Positions 31,283 through 41,249 of a stretch of 52,219 bases of DNA are shown piece after piece. How positions within the stretch are numbered: position 1 is the first letter of the stretch; the number at the start of each line of letters is the position of its first letter. A program made the position numbers and the translations under genes. The notes beneath the pieces were generated by a model. That model ran no database searches, had not been told where the DNA came from, and was given only the letters and a program-made list of their open reading frames with translations. The stretch covers positions 1 to 52,219 of the forward strand of contig JADJRU010000010.1 of NCBI GenBank assembly GCA_016712105.1, read 5' to 3'. The stretch comes from Ahniella sp. (GTDB lineage Bacteria > Pseudomonadota > Gammaproteobacteria > Xanthomonadales > Ahniellaceae).

Positions 31283-34200
31283 ATGAACCGTTCAGGCTGT
31301 GGACTGATGGGACTCTTGTTGCTGGCCGCGGCCAGTGTTTCGGCGCAGGTGAGTATTCCCGCGATCAACACCCCCGTGCTGCAGGATTTTGATTCGCTGG
31401 CCAATGCCGGCACGACCAACACCGCAGTGCCGGCAGGATGGGCATTCGTGGAAAATCCGGGTGATGCCAACTACGCGGCCAGCACTGGCAGCTCGACGGG
31501 CGGCAACACCTACAGCTTCGGCGCCACCGGCAACACCGAACGTGCGTTCGGCATGATCCAGTCGGGTAGCGTCAACAGCACGATCGGCGCGTCGTTCCGC
31601 AACGACACGGGTGCGACCGTCAATGCGCTGGTCATCCAATACTTCGGTGAACAATGGCGGCTGGGCGAAGGCGGTCGAACCGATCGCATCGATTTCCAGT
31701 ACAGCCTCAATGCCACATCGATCGTCAGCAACAGCACCTGGGTCAACGTCAACAGTCTCGACTTCAGCTCTCCGGACACCACCGCTCCCGGGGGCGCGCG
31801 CAACGGCAACGATGCCCAACATCGGGTGCGACGGGTCGCATTGATCAACAATGTGAATCTGGCGAATGGCGCCACGTTTTTTATCCGCTTCACCGACTTG
31901 AATGCCGATGGTTCCGATGACGGACTGGCGGTCGATGATTTCCAGGTCACTGCGTTCGCGCAGACTCCGGCCGTCGTGACGGCCGAAAATCTGGGGCACA
32001 TCGAAGGTGATGTCGATGGCACGGCGAACGTCCGGGTCAGCCTCGCGGCGACGGTCTCCGCCGCAGTCACATTCAACGTGCAGACTGTGGCAGGCACGGC
32101 GACGGCAGGTGTCGATTACCAGAATTTCGCGGCCAATGGCCTGTCGATCGCGGCCGGCAGCACTGCCACCACGGTCGCGATCACGATCGAAGGCGACACC
32201 GATGTCGAGCCCGCTGAAACCTTCGATCTGCAGATCAGCGGCGTAAGCTCGACCTTGCCCGTGATCGTCGTCAGCAACACCGGCACCGTTGTGCTGATCA
32301 ACGACGACCCGCGTTTGCTCATCTCCCAGATTCAAGGCAACGGCAACACCTCGCCCCAGAACGGCAATGTCGTATCCTTTGAAGGCATCGTCACCGGTGT
32401 GGCCTCGCGCGGCTACTTCGTCCAGGAAGAAGATGCCGACGCGGATGCCGATCCGCTCACTTCGGAGGGAATCTTCGTTTTCCTGAACCAGACACCGGAT
32501 GCCGCCATCCAGCAAGGCGCGCGGATTCGTGTGGTGGGCACGGTGACCGAATTCAACCGAAGTCCGGCCTCGCAGAAACTCACCGTGACCGAAATTGTCG
32601 CGCCGGTGGTTTCCACGGTCGTGTCCTCCGGCAATCCCTTGCCTGTTGCTGCAGCACTGACCGTCCCCGCATCCGGCAACGCCATCGACCTGCATGAACG
32701 TCACGAGGGCATGCGCGTCAGCCTGCCCGGCGTGCTGCGCGTGGTTGGGCCAACGGACGGCTCAATGAGCGACACCACCGCTGCCGCCACGGCATTCGGA
32801 ACGATGTACGTCACGATGGATGGGATTCCGCGGCCGTTCCGGGAACCGGGCACGGATCCTCTGGATCTGCTCAGTGATGTCCCGACACCCTGCGCCCGCC
32901 CCTGCAACGACTCGAACGAGGAAATCATTGGCCTCGATACCGACGACTTCCGGACCGCAGCGCTGGAACTCAGTGTCGGCCAGACTGTCAGCGGCGCGAT
33001 CGGCCCGCTGCACTACGACTTCGGTGGTTACTTCATCGTGCATGACAACACGGTGCCGTTGGTCGTCGGCGGCAGCGCCGACGTGACTGCGGCACCCGTT
33101 GCGAACGGCCACGAATTGACGATTGCGTCGTTCAACATGCAACGTCTCTACGACGATGTCGATGACGCCACGATTCCGTTCAACGAGGAACCCGTGGTCA
33201 CGCCGACCGGGTTTCAGCATCGCCTTGGCAAGTTTTCGGCGATGTTCCAAAACGCGCTGCGTATGCCCGATATCGTCGGAGTCATCGAGGTCGAGAATCT
33301 GGTCACCCTTCAACGTCTGGCGGATCGGATCAATGCCGATGCCGGAGCCAATAACCCGGAATACGGGGCTTGCCTGGTCGATGGCCCGGGTTTCGGTCGG
33401 CTCGACGTGGGGTTCCTGTACAAACAAAGGCGTGGGGCCGGACCCGGCAGTGCGCGGCGAATTGAACTCCCGACGTGTGCGAACGAACTGATTGCGGAGA
33501 CCTATGTCGATCCGCGTGATGGGTCGGTCGATCCCGTATACGACCGCCCTCCGCTGCGACTCAATGCGACGGTCAATGACAGTTCCGGTGCCAGTGTGCC
33601 GGTCACCGTGATCGTCAATCACTTTCTGTCGCTGCTGTCGGTATCGGATACCACCGTGGATGGCGCTTCGACGGATGGTGAGCGTGGCCGGCAGAAGCGC
33701 AAGGCACAGGCCGAACGCCTCGCGAATTTTATTCACAACCGCCAGGCCGCGAACCCGAATGAGAGAATCGTCGTGATCGGCGACTTCAATGCGTTCGAGT
33801 TCAGCGACGGGTATGGCGATATCGTGGGCGGGGTGATGGGACTCCCTGCGGCGCCGGCCGACCAACTGACACCCGTCGCCGACCTGTTGCTCAACGGCGA
33901 TCTGACCAATCTGTCGAATACCGGTCCATCGACGGAACGTTATTCGTACGTCGAAGGCGGCAGCGCACAAGTTCTCGATCACATCCTCGTGAATGCCCCG
34001 ATGGCTGCCACGTCAGGCGTTGAACGTGTCGTGCACGCACGTGCCAATGCCGACTTCGCCAACGCGTTCCGTGACCTGCCGAACGATCCCCGACGTTCTT
34101 CGGATCATGATGCCGTGGTCGCCTACTTCGACATTCCGGTCTTCAACGACCTGCCAGTGGTATCTGGAAGCTTGCCGAACCGATCCGTGTTCGAGGGTGA

Positions 34201-34456
34201 AGTCGTGAGCTGGAATGCGGCCACAGCGTTCACCGAGCCTGAAGGCGAACTCCTGAGCTACACCTCAGCAACACTGCCAACCGGCTTGTCCATCAATCCG
34301 GCGACTGGCGAAATCAGCGGCACCGTGGGAGCGGGTACGGCCAATGTGTACACGGTGACCGTGAGCGCTTCTGACGGCGCCGGCTCGGTACAAACCAGTT
34401 TCCAACTCACCGTCACGGCGCCGACCGATGGGGTATTTTCGGACGGGTTTGAATAA
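31283..34456 (+). CDS. Secreted ExeM-like endonuclease/exonuclease/phosphatase-domain protein with Calx-beta and Ig-like domains
   Basis: ATG at 31283 is preceded by CAGGAGAG. The signal peptide (NRSGCGLMGLLLLAAASVSA) is followed by a jelly-roll-like region (about residues 25-230), one Calx-beta domain (ENLGHIEGDVDGTANVRVSL to GTVVLINDD), and an OB-like unit (LLISQIQGNGNTSPQNGNVV, VSFEGIVTGVASRGYFVQEE) of the extracellular nuclease type. The EEP domain shows LTIASFNMQRLYDDVDD, VGVIEVENL, VNHFLSLLS, VIGDFNAFEFSDGYGD, VLDHILVNA and SSDHDAVVAYF. A C-terminal putative Ig domain (LSYTSATLPTGLSINPATGE) precedes the tail VFSDGFE. It is 1,057 residues in a single frame. It is a distant paralogue of the preceding protein: the same OB-EEP core with different accessory domains. 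Role in extracellular DNA use or biofilm remodelling is inferred from the ExeM/NucH families. Confidence 0.88.
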   Translation: MNRSGCGLMGLLLLAAASVSAQVSIPAINTPVLQDFDSLANAGTTNTAVPAGWAFVENPGDANYAASTGSSTGGNTYSFGATGNTERAFGMIQSGSVNSTIGASFRNDTGATVNALVIQYFGEQWRLGEGGRTDRIDFQYSLNATSIVSNSTWVNVNSLDFSSPDTTAPGGARNGNDAQHRVRRVALINNVNLANGATFFIRFTDLNADGSDDGLAVDDFQVTAFAQTPAVVTAENLGHIEGDVDGTANVRVSLAATVSAAVTFNVQTVAGTATAGVDYQNFAANGLSIAAGSTATTVAITIEGDTDVEPAETFDLQISGVSSTLPVIVVSNTGTVVLINDDPRLLISQIQGNGNTSPQNGNVVSFEGIVTGVASRGYFVQEEDADADADPLTSEGIFVFLNQTPDAAIQQGARIRVVGTVTEFNRSPASQKLTVTEIVAPVVSTVVSSGNPLPVAAALTVPASGNAIDLHERHEGMRVSLPGVLRVVGPTDGSMSDTTAAATAFGTMYVTMDGIPRPFREPGTDPLDLLSDVPTPCARPCNDSNEEIIGLDTDDFRTAALELSVGQTVSGAIGPLHYDFGGYFIVHDNTVPLVVGGSADVTAAPVANGHELTIASFNMQRLYDDVDDATIPFNEEPVVTPTGFQHRLGKFSAMFQNALRMPDIVGVIEVENLVTLQRLADRINADAGANNPEYGACLVDGPGFGRLDVGFLYKQRRGAGPGSARRIELPTCANELIAETYVDPRDGSVDPVYDRPPLRLNATVNDSSGASVPVTVIVNHFLSLLSVSDTTVDGASTDGERGRQKRKAQAERLANFIHNRQAANPNERIVVIGDFNAFEFSDGYGDIVGGVMGLPAAPADQLTPVADLLLNGDLTNLSNTGPSTERYSYVEGGSAQVLDHILVNAPMAATSGVERVVHARANADFANAFRDLPNDPRRSSDHDAVVAYFDIPVFNDLPVVSGSLPNRSVFEGEVVSWNAATAFTEPEGELLSYTSATLPTGLSINPATGEISGTVGAGTANVYTVTVSASDGAGSVQTSFQLTVTAPTDGVFSDGFE

Positions 34457-34508
34457 CCCGGCGCGTAAACGGGCGAAGGCGAAATCGTCGTGAGGCGTAT
34501 CGAAGGAA

Positions 34509-34638
34509 TTCTTCTCCCGCTTGCGGGAGAAGATGCCGACAGGCAGATGAGGGAAATTTGGCGACGATCTGGTTTTGGCGCCGGACTGTCCCTCATCCGG
34601 TCCTTCGGACCACCTTCTCCCGGTTCCCGGGAGAAGGC
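34509..34638. repeat. REP-like pair (BIME), complete copy
   Basis: The left unit is TTCTTCTCCCGCTTGCGGGA plus GAAGATGCC and GGCAGATGAGGG; the inverted right unit is CCCTCATCCGGTCCTTCGGA plus CCACCTTCTCCCGG and CCGGGAGAAGG. Each has a hairpin and the inverted GATGAGGG / CCCTCATC boxes. Located in the gap between the second nuclease-like gene and the DUF7010-like gene; nothing else is seen in that gap. Confidence 0.85.
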
Positions 34639-34727
34639 AGAATCCACGCAATCGCTCTGCAGGATGCACATAGGCATCTGTTGCTGCGATCGACATTGCT
34701 TCACGACATTCCCGGAGTCTTCCCACC

Positions 34728-35273
34728 ATGCACATCAAAGATGCCCAGCAGGATTTCCGCTTCAGCTTTTTCGCCGGTGCAACGGGACTGTTTGCGTCGG
34801 CGAGTGTCTGGTTGGCCGCCGGGTTGGTCGGGCTCGCGAAATCACCTGGGATCGGCATGCTGACGCTGTTCTTCGGCGGCATGTTGATCTATCCGCTGAG
34901 CCTTGTGCTGTGCAGGCTCTTGGGCCGAAGCGGCAAGCAGCTTCCGGACAACACCTTGGCCAACCTTGGCATGGAAAGCACGGTTCAGATGCTGCTCGGC
35001 ATCATCATGGCATTTGCGTTGGCATCGTTTCGGATCGAGTGGTTCTTCCCGGCGATGCTGGTGGTGATCGGCGGCCGTTACCTGCTCTTCGCGACCTTGT
35101 ACGGGCTCAAGCTCTATTGGCTGTGTGGCGGCATCTTGATCGCCGCGGCCGCCGTGTTGGTGATGATCAATGCACCGGTTCTGTGGGGGGCTTTTGTGGG
35201 CTCGGCGATCGAGTTCGCGTTCGCGGCCATCCTGTATCCCGTCGGTCGCCGCTCGACTGCCGTGGGCACCTGA
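34728..35273 (+). CDS. Small multi-span membrane protein (DUF7010-like)
   Basis: The protein is 181 residues and mostly hydrophobic. It opens with a short cytosolic segment HIKDAQQDFRFSFFAGATGL, followed by about six membrane spans: LFASASVWLAAGLVGLA, GMLTLFFGGMLIYPLSLVL, a loop LLGRSGKQLPDNTLANLGME, and spans such as MLLGIIMAFALASFRI, YWLCGGILIAAAAVLVM and the final helix. The opening Q-DFR-F-GA-G-L and the G-LIYP-S segment recall DUF7010 family proteins; I am not certain. No catalytic motif is evident. GGAG lies 11 bases before the ATG. It is convergent with the flavoprotein gene and probably monocistronic. Confidence 0.6.
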   Translation: MHIKDAQQDFRFSFFAGATGLFASASVWLAAGLVGLAKSPGIGMLTLFFGGMLIYPLSLVLCRLLGRSGKQLPDNTLANLGMESTVQMLLGIIMAFALASFRIEWFFPAMLVVIGGRYLLFATLYGLKLYWLCGGILIAAAAVLVMINAPVLWGAFVGSAIEFAFAAILYPVGRRSTAVGT

Positions 35274-35307
35274 GCGCGCCTGTACACGGAACCGTCGCGG
35301 ACTTTCG

Positions 35308-36546
35308 TCAGACCGGCCGACCCAGATAGTCACAGGCGGCTTCCGCCGCGACCACACCGCTGGCCATCGAAGCAGTCAGCAGATAGCCCCCCGTGGGCGC
35401 TTCCCAGTCGAGCATTTCGCCGGCGCAGAACAGACCGGGGAACGACTTCAGCATGAGACCATCGTCCAGCCCCTCGGCCGCGACACCACCGGCACTGCTG
35501 ATCGCCTCGGCGATGGGTCGCGCCCGTTCGAGGCGAACCGGCAGTGCCTTCAGAGCACCGGGCAACGAAGCTGCCGGCACGCCGAAGTTCTTGATGCATT
35601 CGAAGACCAGATCGATTTTTGCGGCATCAAGACCAGGGACCCGGCGCAGCCGTTCGGCGACGGATCGTTTGGTGTCCTGGCGACCCCACAACGACTCAAG
35701 CCGATCGGCAGAAAGACTCGGCACCAGATCGAAGACCAGGGTCGCGTAGCCATTGCGGTTGATCTGCTCACGAATCGGCCGGGACAGTGTATACACCAGG
35801 CTGCCTTCGAGCCCGTAGTCACACACCACACACTCGCCTTGCAACGACGAATCGCCTCCAGCCTCGGCCAGAGACAGGCGGATCGGCTTCAGGGGCGTAC
35901 CCGCCATTCGAGTCCGGAATGCCGGCGACCAGGGAACATCGAAGCCACAATTCGCCGACTGCCATGGCGTGATCGGCGCCAGCGCGGACAACCAGGACAC
36001 GAACGAGCCGTCCGAACCCAACTGGGGCCAGGACGCGCCACCCAAAGCCAGAATCACGGCTTTTGTTTCGTGGTGGACGGTTTCGCCTTCGTGATCGAAT
36101 TCGAGCGACACGGAACCCTGATCGGTCCGGGCAAGCTGCCTGAGTTCATGGCGCACGTGAAAACGAACACCCATCTCCCGCAACCGCTGAACCCAATGCC
36201 GCAGCATCGGAGCCGCCTTCATGTCTTTCGGGAAGACTCGGCCGGACGACCCGACAAATGTTTCGATGCCCAACTCAGCAGCGAACTCGCGGGCGTCGTC
36301 ACCGTCAAAACGAACCAGCCAGGGCCCGACAAATGGGGCCTCGGCACCGTAACGGGATCGGAACAGTTCGCGCGGGTCGGCGTGCGTCAGATTCAAGCCA
36401 CCGCGGCCGGCAATCAGAAACTTGCGGCCGACGGATGCTTTGCGTTCGAACACCTCCACCGACACACCGGCTTTGGCGGCGATCATCGCCGCCATCAGCC
36501 CGGCGGGACCACCGCCGACGATCGCCAGTCGTTTGGTTTCGTTCAC
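35308..36546 (-). CDS. HI0933-like FAD-dependent oxidoreductase (TIGR03862-type flavoprotein)
   Basis: This is a 412-residue intact frame. The N-terminal dinucleotide-binding fold reads RLAIVGGGPAGLMAAMIAAK followed by the acidic VEVFERKASVGRKFLIAGRG. The GLNLTHA segment is typical of the HI0933/YhiN group. Further on are VILALGGASWPQLGSDGSFV and, at the C-terminus, SAGGVAAEGLD and FCAGEMLDWEAPTGGYLLTA, which contacts the flavin. The family has no settled physiological substrate. The start is GTG at 36544-36546, overlapping the pyrH stop (GTGA), so it is translationally coupled to pyrH. That position is normally taken by frr in related genomes, which makes the neighbourhood unusual. Confidence 0.85.
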   Translation of the reverse strand: MNETKRLAIVGGGPAGLMAAMIAAKAGVSVEVFERKASVGRKFLIAGRGGLNLTHADPRELFRSRYGAEAPFVGPWLVRFDGDDAREFAAELGIETFVGSSGRVFPKDMKAAPMLRHWVQRLREMGVRFHVRHELRQLARTDQGSVSLEFDHEGETVHHETKAVILALGGASWPQLGSDGSFVSWLSALAPITPWQSANCGFDVPWSPAFRTRMAGTPLKPIRLSLAEAGGDSSLQGECVVCDYGLEGSLVYTLSRPIREQINRNGYATLVFDLVPSLSADRLESLWGRQDTKRSVAERLRRVPGLDAAKIDLVFECIKNFGVPAASLPGALKALPVRLERARPIAEAISSAGGVAAEGLDDGLMLKSFPGLFCAGEMLDWEAPTGGYLLTASMASGVVAAEAACDYLGRPV

Positions 36547-37265
36547 GAGCCGCCGTGGACCAGGGTACCCACCGGCTCACCGCAGACGATCCGCATCAGG
36601 TCGCCCGGTCGGGTCATGTCGTAGATGCGCAGTGGCATGTGGTGATCGCGACACAAGGCGATGGCGGCGGTATCCATCACACCGAGGTTGCGTTGAATCA
36701 CTTCTTCGTAACTGAGCTTGTCGAAGCGCTTGGCGGTCGGGTCTTTCTTCGGGTCGGCGGTGTAGACGCCGTCGACCTTCGTCGCCTTCAACAGCAAGTC
36801 GGCACCGATCTCGACGGCACGCAGTGCCGCGGCGGAATCGGTGGTGAAGAACGGATTGCCGGTACCGGCACCAAACAGGGCGATGCGGTTCTTCTCCAGA
36901 TGCCGGATGGCGCGGCGTCGGATGTAGTCCTCGCAGACCTCGTTGATCTTGATCGCGCTCATGACGCGCGCAGTGCAACCGCGTTTTTCGATGGCGTCCT
37001 GCATGGCCAGGCAATTCATGACCGTGGCGAGCATGCCCATGTGGTCGCCCGTGACGCGGTCCATGCCGGCAGCGGCCAGGCCGGCGCCACGGAAGATGTT
37101 GCCGCCGCCGATCACCACGCCGATCTGCACGCCGATGCGCGCGACCTCGATGATCTCGTCGGCGAGCCGGCCGATCACTTGCGGATCGATCCCGTAGTGC
37201 TCTCGGCCCATCAGGGCCTCGCCGCTCAGTTTCAGAAGAATGCGCTTGAATTTTGCGTCGCTCAT
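36543..37265 (-). CDS. pyrH: Uridylate kinase (UMP kinase)
   Basis: PyrH phosphorylates UMP to UDP and is essential in most bacteria. The 240-residue frame is intact: KRILLKLSGEALMG, VIGGGNIFRGAGLAAAGMDR, VTGDHMGMLATVMNCLAMQD, RHLEKNRIALFGAGTGNPFF, TTDSAAALRAVEIGADLLLK, ATKVDGVYTADPKKDPTAKR and GVMDTAAIALC are all family segments with nucleotide- and UMP-binding residues. AGGAG lies seven bases before the ATG. It is downstream of tsf, separated by a bidirectional terminator, so it may have its own promoter or be expressed by read-through. It overlaps the flavoprotein gene at its 3' end. Confidence 0.97.
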   Translation of the reverse strand: MSDAKFKRILLKLSGEALMGREHYGIDPQVIGRLADEIIEVARIGVQIGVVIGGGNIFRGAGLAAAGMDRVTGDHMGMLATVMNCLAMQDAIEKRGCTARVMSAIKINEVCEDYIRRRAIRHLEKNRIALFGAGTGNPFFTTDSAAALRAVEIGADLLLKATKVDGVYTADPKKDPTAKRFDKLSYEEVIQRNLGVMDTAAIALCRDHHMPLRIYDMTRPGDLMRIVCGEPVGTLVHGGS

Positions 37266-37311
37266 ATCGGCTCCTGGAGGACTGGGTGGTTGGTGTTGCA
37301 GGAATTGCGGG

Positions 37312-37341
37312 AAAAAAAAGGAGCCTTTCGGCTCCTTTTTT
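37312..37341. terminator. Rho-independent terminator between tsf and pyrH, usable in both directions
   Basis: A8-GGAGCC-TTTC-GGCTCC-T6: read on the minus strand this gives a six-base stem with GAAA loop followed by eight T residues just after the tsf stop. It should end the rpsB-tsf transcript or reduce read-through to pyrH. Confidence 0.85.
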
Positions 37342-37348
37342 CGGGGCC

Positions 37349-38227
37349 TTAGGCCAGTCCTGCCTGTTTCATCACTTCGGCAGCAAAGTCTTCGGTCTTC
37401 TTCTCGATGCCCTCGCCGACCGCGAGGCGCTGGAAGCCGATCACGTCGGCGCCAGCTGCCTTCATGGCCGCTTCGACCGTCAGATCGGAATTCAGCACGA
37501 ACGGCTGGCCGTACAGCGTGTTCTCGTTGACGATCTTGGCGATCTTGCCGCCGATGATCTTCTCGAGGATCTCGGCCGGCTTGGCTTTGTCCTTGTCCGT
37601 CATCTTCGCCAGTTCGATTTCCTTTTCCTTCGCGATGAAGTCGGCCGGCACGTCGGCGGCCTTGTTGTACGGCGGGTTCATGGCGGCCACGTGCATGGCG
37701 ACACCACGGGCGAGCTCGGCGTCACCGCCCTTCAGCTCGACCAGCACGCCGATACGACCACCGTGCACGTAGGCACCGATGTGGTTCTGCGTGTTGACGG
37801 CGATCATGCGGCGCAGCTGAACGTTTTCGCCACACTTGGCGACCAGCGTCTGGCGAGCTTCTTCGATCGTGCCACCGTTGCCGGAAGCAGCGCCCTTCAG
37901 CGCTTCAACGTCGGAAATCTTCGCAGCCAGAGCCTGCTTCGCGGCCATGTCGGAGAACGCAACAAAACCTTCGTCCTTCGCAACGAAATCGGTTTCCGAG
38001 TTGACCTCGATCATCACCGCGCTGCCTGCGGCCTGCGCCGTGACGATGCGGCCTTCGGCCGCAACACGACCGGCCTTCTTGTCGGCCTTGGCGAGACCCG
38101 ACTTGCGCAGGTTCTCCATGGCGACGTCGATGTTGCCACCGGTTTCAGCCAGGGCCTTCTTGCATTCCATCATGCCGGCGCCAGTGCGCTCGCGCAGTTC
38201 CTTGACCAGGGATGCGGTGATTTCCAT
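37349..38227 (-). CDS. tsf: Elongation factor Ts
   Basis: EF-Ts recycles EF-Tu by exchanging GDP. The start MEITASLVKELRERTGAGMM is at ATG 38225-38227, six bases after GGAGTTGAAC. The UBA-like N-terminal domain (ECKKALAETGGNIDVAMENL, RKSGLAKADKKAGRVAAEG) is followed by the core with VMIEVNSETDFVAKDEGFVA, which includes the conserved TDFVA finger that touches EF-Tu, and the C-terminal module ENTLYGQPFVLNSDLTVEAA. It is 292 residues, normal for gammaproteobacteria. It is cotranscribed with rpsB. The frame is clean. Confidence 0.97.
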   Translation of the reverse strand: MEITASLVKELRERTGAGMMECKKALAETGGNIDVAMENLRKSGLAKADKKAGRVAAEGRIVTAQAAGSAVMIEVNSETDFVAKDEGFVAFSDMAAKQALAAKISDVEALKGAASGNGGTIEEARQTLVAKCGENVQLRRMIAVNTQNHIGAYVHGGRIGVLVELKGGDAELARGVAMHVAAMNPPYNKAADVPADFIAKEKEIELAKMTDKDKAKPAEILEKIIGGKIAKIVNENTLYGQPFVLNSDLTVEAAMKAAGADVIGFQRLAVGEGIEKKTEDFAAEVMKQAGLA

Positions 38228-38260
38228 GTTCAACTCCAAATGTTGGTGAATCGGTTGCAG

Positions 38261-38289
38261 TCCGGGGCGGCGGGATGCCGCGCCCCGGA
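38261..38289 (-). other. GC-rich intercistronic hairpin between rpsB and tsf
   Basis: TCCGGGGCG and CGCCCCGGA form a nine-base stem around an 11-base centre that can pair further (CGG/CCG). No T run follows, so it is not a full terminator. It may stabilise or process the rpsB-tsf mRNA or lower tsf expression. Confidence 0.6.
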
Positions 38290-38314
38290 ACTCGGGAGGC
38301 GAAGCTCCGGCAGA

Positions 38315-39247
<933 letters not shown>

Positions 39248-39474
39248 GGGTAAAACTCCAAAATGGATGAAACCCGCCCGCGGGAATAGTAGGAATGCGG
39301 CGCTGGCTTCGGGGTTGGTCCTCCACGGTGCCGCCACATCTGACCGCGTTGGCACAAAGGCCTGACGAGGCACCCCAGATGGGCTTTCGAACCGTGTGTG
39401 AATTCAGCGGCGACGGATGATTTTCGGCATTCGGCACCTCCGGCTTGGTCCCCAATGGGCGACAAAGCCTGTCG

Positions 39475-39504
39475 ATGATAGCCCGGATCACGGTTTTTCG
39501 GCAA
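39475..39504 (-). promoter_or_regulatory. Probable sigma70 promoter of rpsB-tsf with a long leader
   Basis: On the minus strand TTGCCG (39499-39504) and TATCAT (39475-39480) are separated by 18 bases. This leaves an untranslated leader of about 220 bases before rpsB (39248-39470). The leader contains inverted-repeat-rich stretches and no gene; S2 autoregulation through such leaders is known in gammaproteobacteria, but I cannot confirm the structure here. Confidence 0.55.
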
Positions 39505-39589
39505 GTCGGCGGTACCCGGGACCTCTTTCACGGGTTCCAAGCACCTGAATCTGGTGAAATCCGGGCTTCCGCCGGTTGAGGAGTGTTTT

Positions 39590-41159
39590 ATGCCCGGTTT
39601 TTACCCGCAGTGTCTGGTGCTGCTGAGTCTCGCCACTTCAATGGCCGCTGCCGCCCCCTGGCAGGATGAATCCAGCACCCGCATCCCTCAGGATCTGGCC
39701 GCGGGCAGCTCGATGGACATCGCTCTGGCCGATCTGGATCGCGATGGTGACCTCGACCTCATCCTCGCGAAAGAATTCTTTCCGAACCAGTTGCTGCGCA
39801 ACGAGGGTGATTTCCGGTTTGCCGCCATTCCCGGCGCTTTCGGCTCGCGCAACGAGGATTCAGAAGATATTGCACTGGGCGATTACGACAAGGATGGCGA
39901 CCTCGACGTAGTGTTCGTCAGCGAGGACAGCAGCGGCAACCAGTACTTCCGCAACAACGGCAGTGGTGTGTTCACCGCCGCGGTCGGCGCACTGCCGGGC
40001 AACACGACCTCCAATGCGGTGCAGGCTGGTGACCTCGATCGGGACGGGGACCTGGATCTGGTGATCTCGCGCAACAGCGCCCGCGAACTGGTGCTGCTGA
40101 ACGCCGGCGGCGCCTTCACCGATGCCAGCACCACGTGGATGCCGGATGTGATCGACACCACGCAAGACCTCAAGCTCGTGGACATCGACGGTGACCTCGA
40201 CCTGGACCTGGTCGCCGGCAACGAAGCCGTCGGCGGCGGGCGCAACCGTCTCTATGCCAATCAGGGCAACCGCTTCACCGATGTCAGCACGGCCCAACTG
40301 CCGTCAGCCGGTTTTGCCGAGAATACGCGCAAGGTTTCGGTCGCCGATGTGGATCGGGACGGTGATCCCGATCTGTATTTCGCCAATGCCGACGGCAGCG
40401 CGGACTCGCCAACCGGCAACCGTCTGCTGATCAACAATGGTCAAGGGGTGTTCAGCGACCAGAGTGCTGCGCGATTGCCGGTGTTCCGGCACACATCGAT
40501 GGATGCAGAGTTCACGGATTTTGATGGGGATGGTGACCTTGACCTGTTTGTGGCCGACTTCTCGCGGGCGCTGAAGGCTTTACGCAATGATGGTCAGGGT
40601 CGTTTCTCCGATGCCACCGCCGCCGTGCTCGGCAGCGTCGCGGAACCGCGCAGCAGCATTGGCCTGCTCACATTCGAGACCCCGGAGGCCCGATTCCTGT
40701 TTGATGCCGGATACAACGATGTCGATCGCCTGCTCAGGCAACCGAAAACCCTTCGTCTGGATTCCCGCTACACGGGTGCGTTCTACAACCCGGCGCAAAA
40801 CGGCCACGGGTTCCAGTTCTACGTGCTGGAAAACCAGATCGCGCTGACCTGGTTCACGTTCGATACCGATGGCAGCACGCGCTGGGTAGTCGCGCAGGGC
40901 CCGATTCCGGCAGAGGGCGTGGCCACAGCCACGCTCGCGGCGTTTCCGGGGCAAGGGCATGGTGTTCGGCACCTTTGATCCGGCGCAATACCAACTGGAA
41001 CCCTGGGGAACCTTGTTCTGGCGCATGATCGACTGCGACCGTGCCGAGCTCCGTTACGAATCGATCATCAACGGCGCCAATGGCCAGCCTTTGGGCTCGG
41101 GCACTATTCCGCTGCAGCGATTGGTGCGGATTCCGGGCCTGGATTGCCGAACGCCCTGA
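39590..41159 (+). CDS. Secreted FG-GAP/VCBS-repeat protein with C-terminal Y-N-P-x-Q-x-G-H-G-F module, one frameshift
   Basis: ATG 39590 follows GAGGAG. The signal peptide is PGFYPQCLVLLSLATSMAAA. Repeats of about 60 residues form a predicted beta-propeller, each with a calcium-loop-like motif: DLDRDGDLDL, DYDKDGDLDV, DLDRDGDLDL, DIDGDLDLDL, DVDRDGDPDL and DFDGDGDLDL. A separate C-terminal module begins TGAFYNPAQNGHGFQFYVLE and continues NQIALTWFTFDTDGSTRWVV. After a frameshift near 40945 it runs on as KGMVFGTFDPAQYQLEPWGT to a final LVRIPGLDC. About 522 residues. Surface adhesion or ligand binding is a common guess for such proteins, not shown here. It is divergent from rpsB. Confidence 0.8.
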
Positions 41160-41249
41160 GCGCCAAAACCGAGAATTCCGCTGCGTTCCCGACCACCACA
41201 TCGGACCGCGTTATACTGACACGCTGATTCACCATTACAGGCTATTCCC

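Noticed and set aside
31292..33982. Minus-strand frames of 470 and 406 codons under the second nuclease-like gene
   Set aside because: They lie opposite a single intact plus-strand gene with signal peptide and catalytic motifs.
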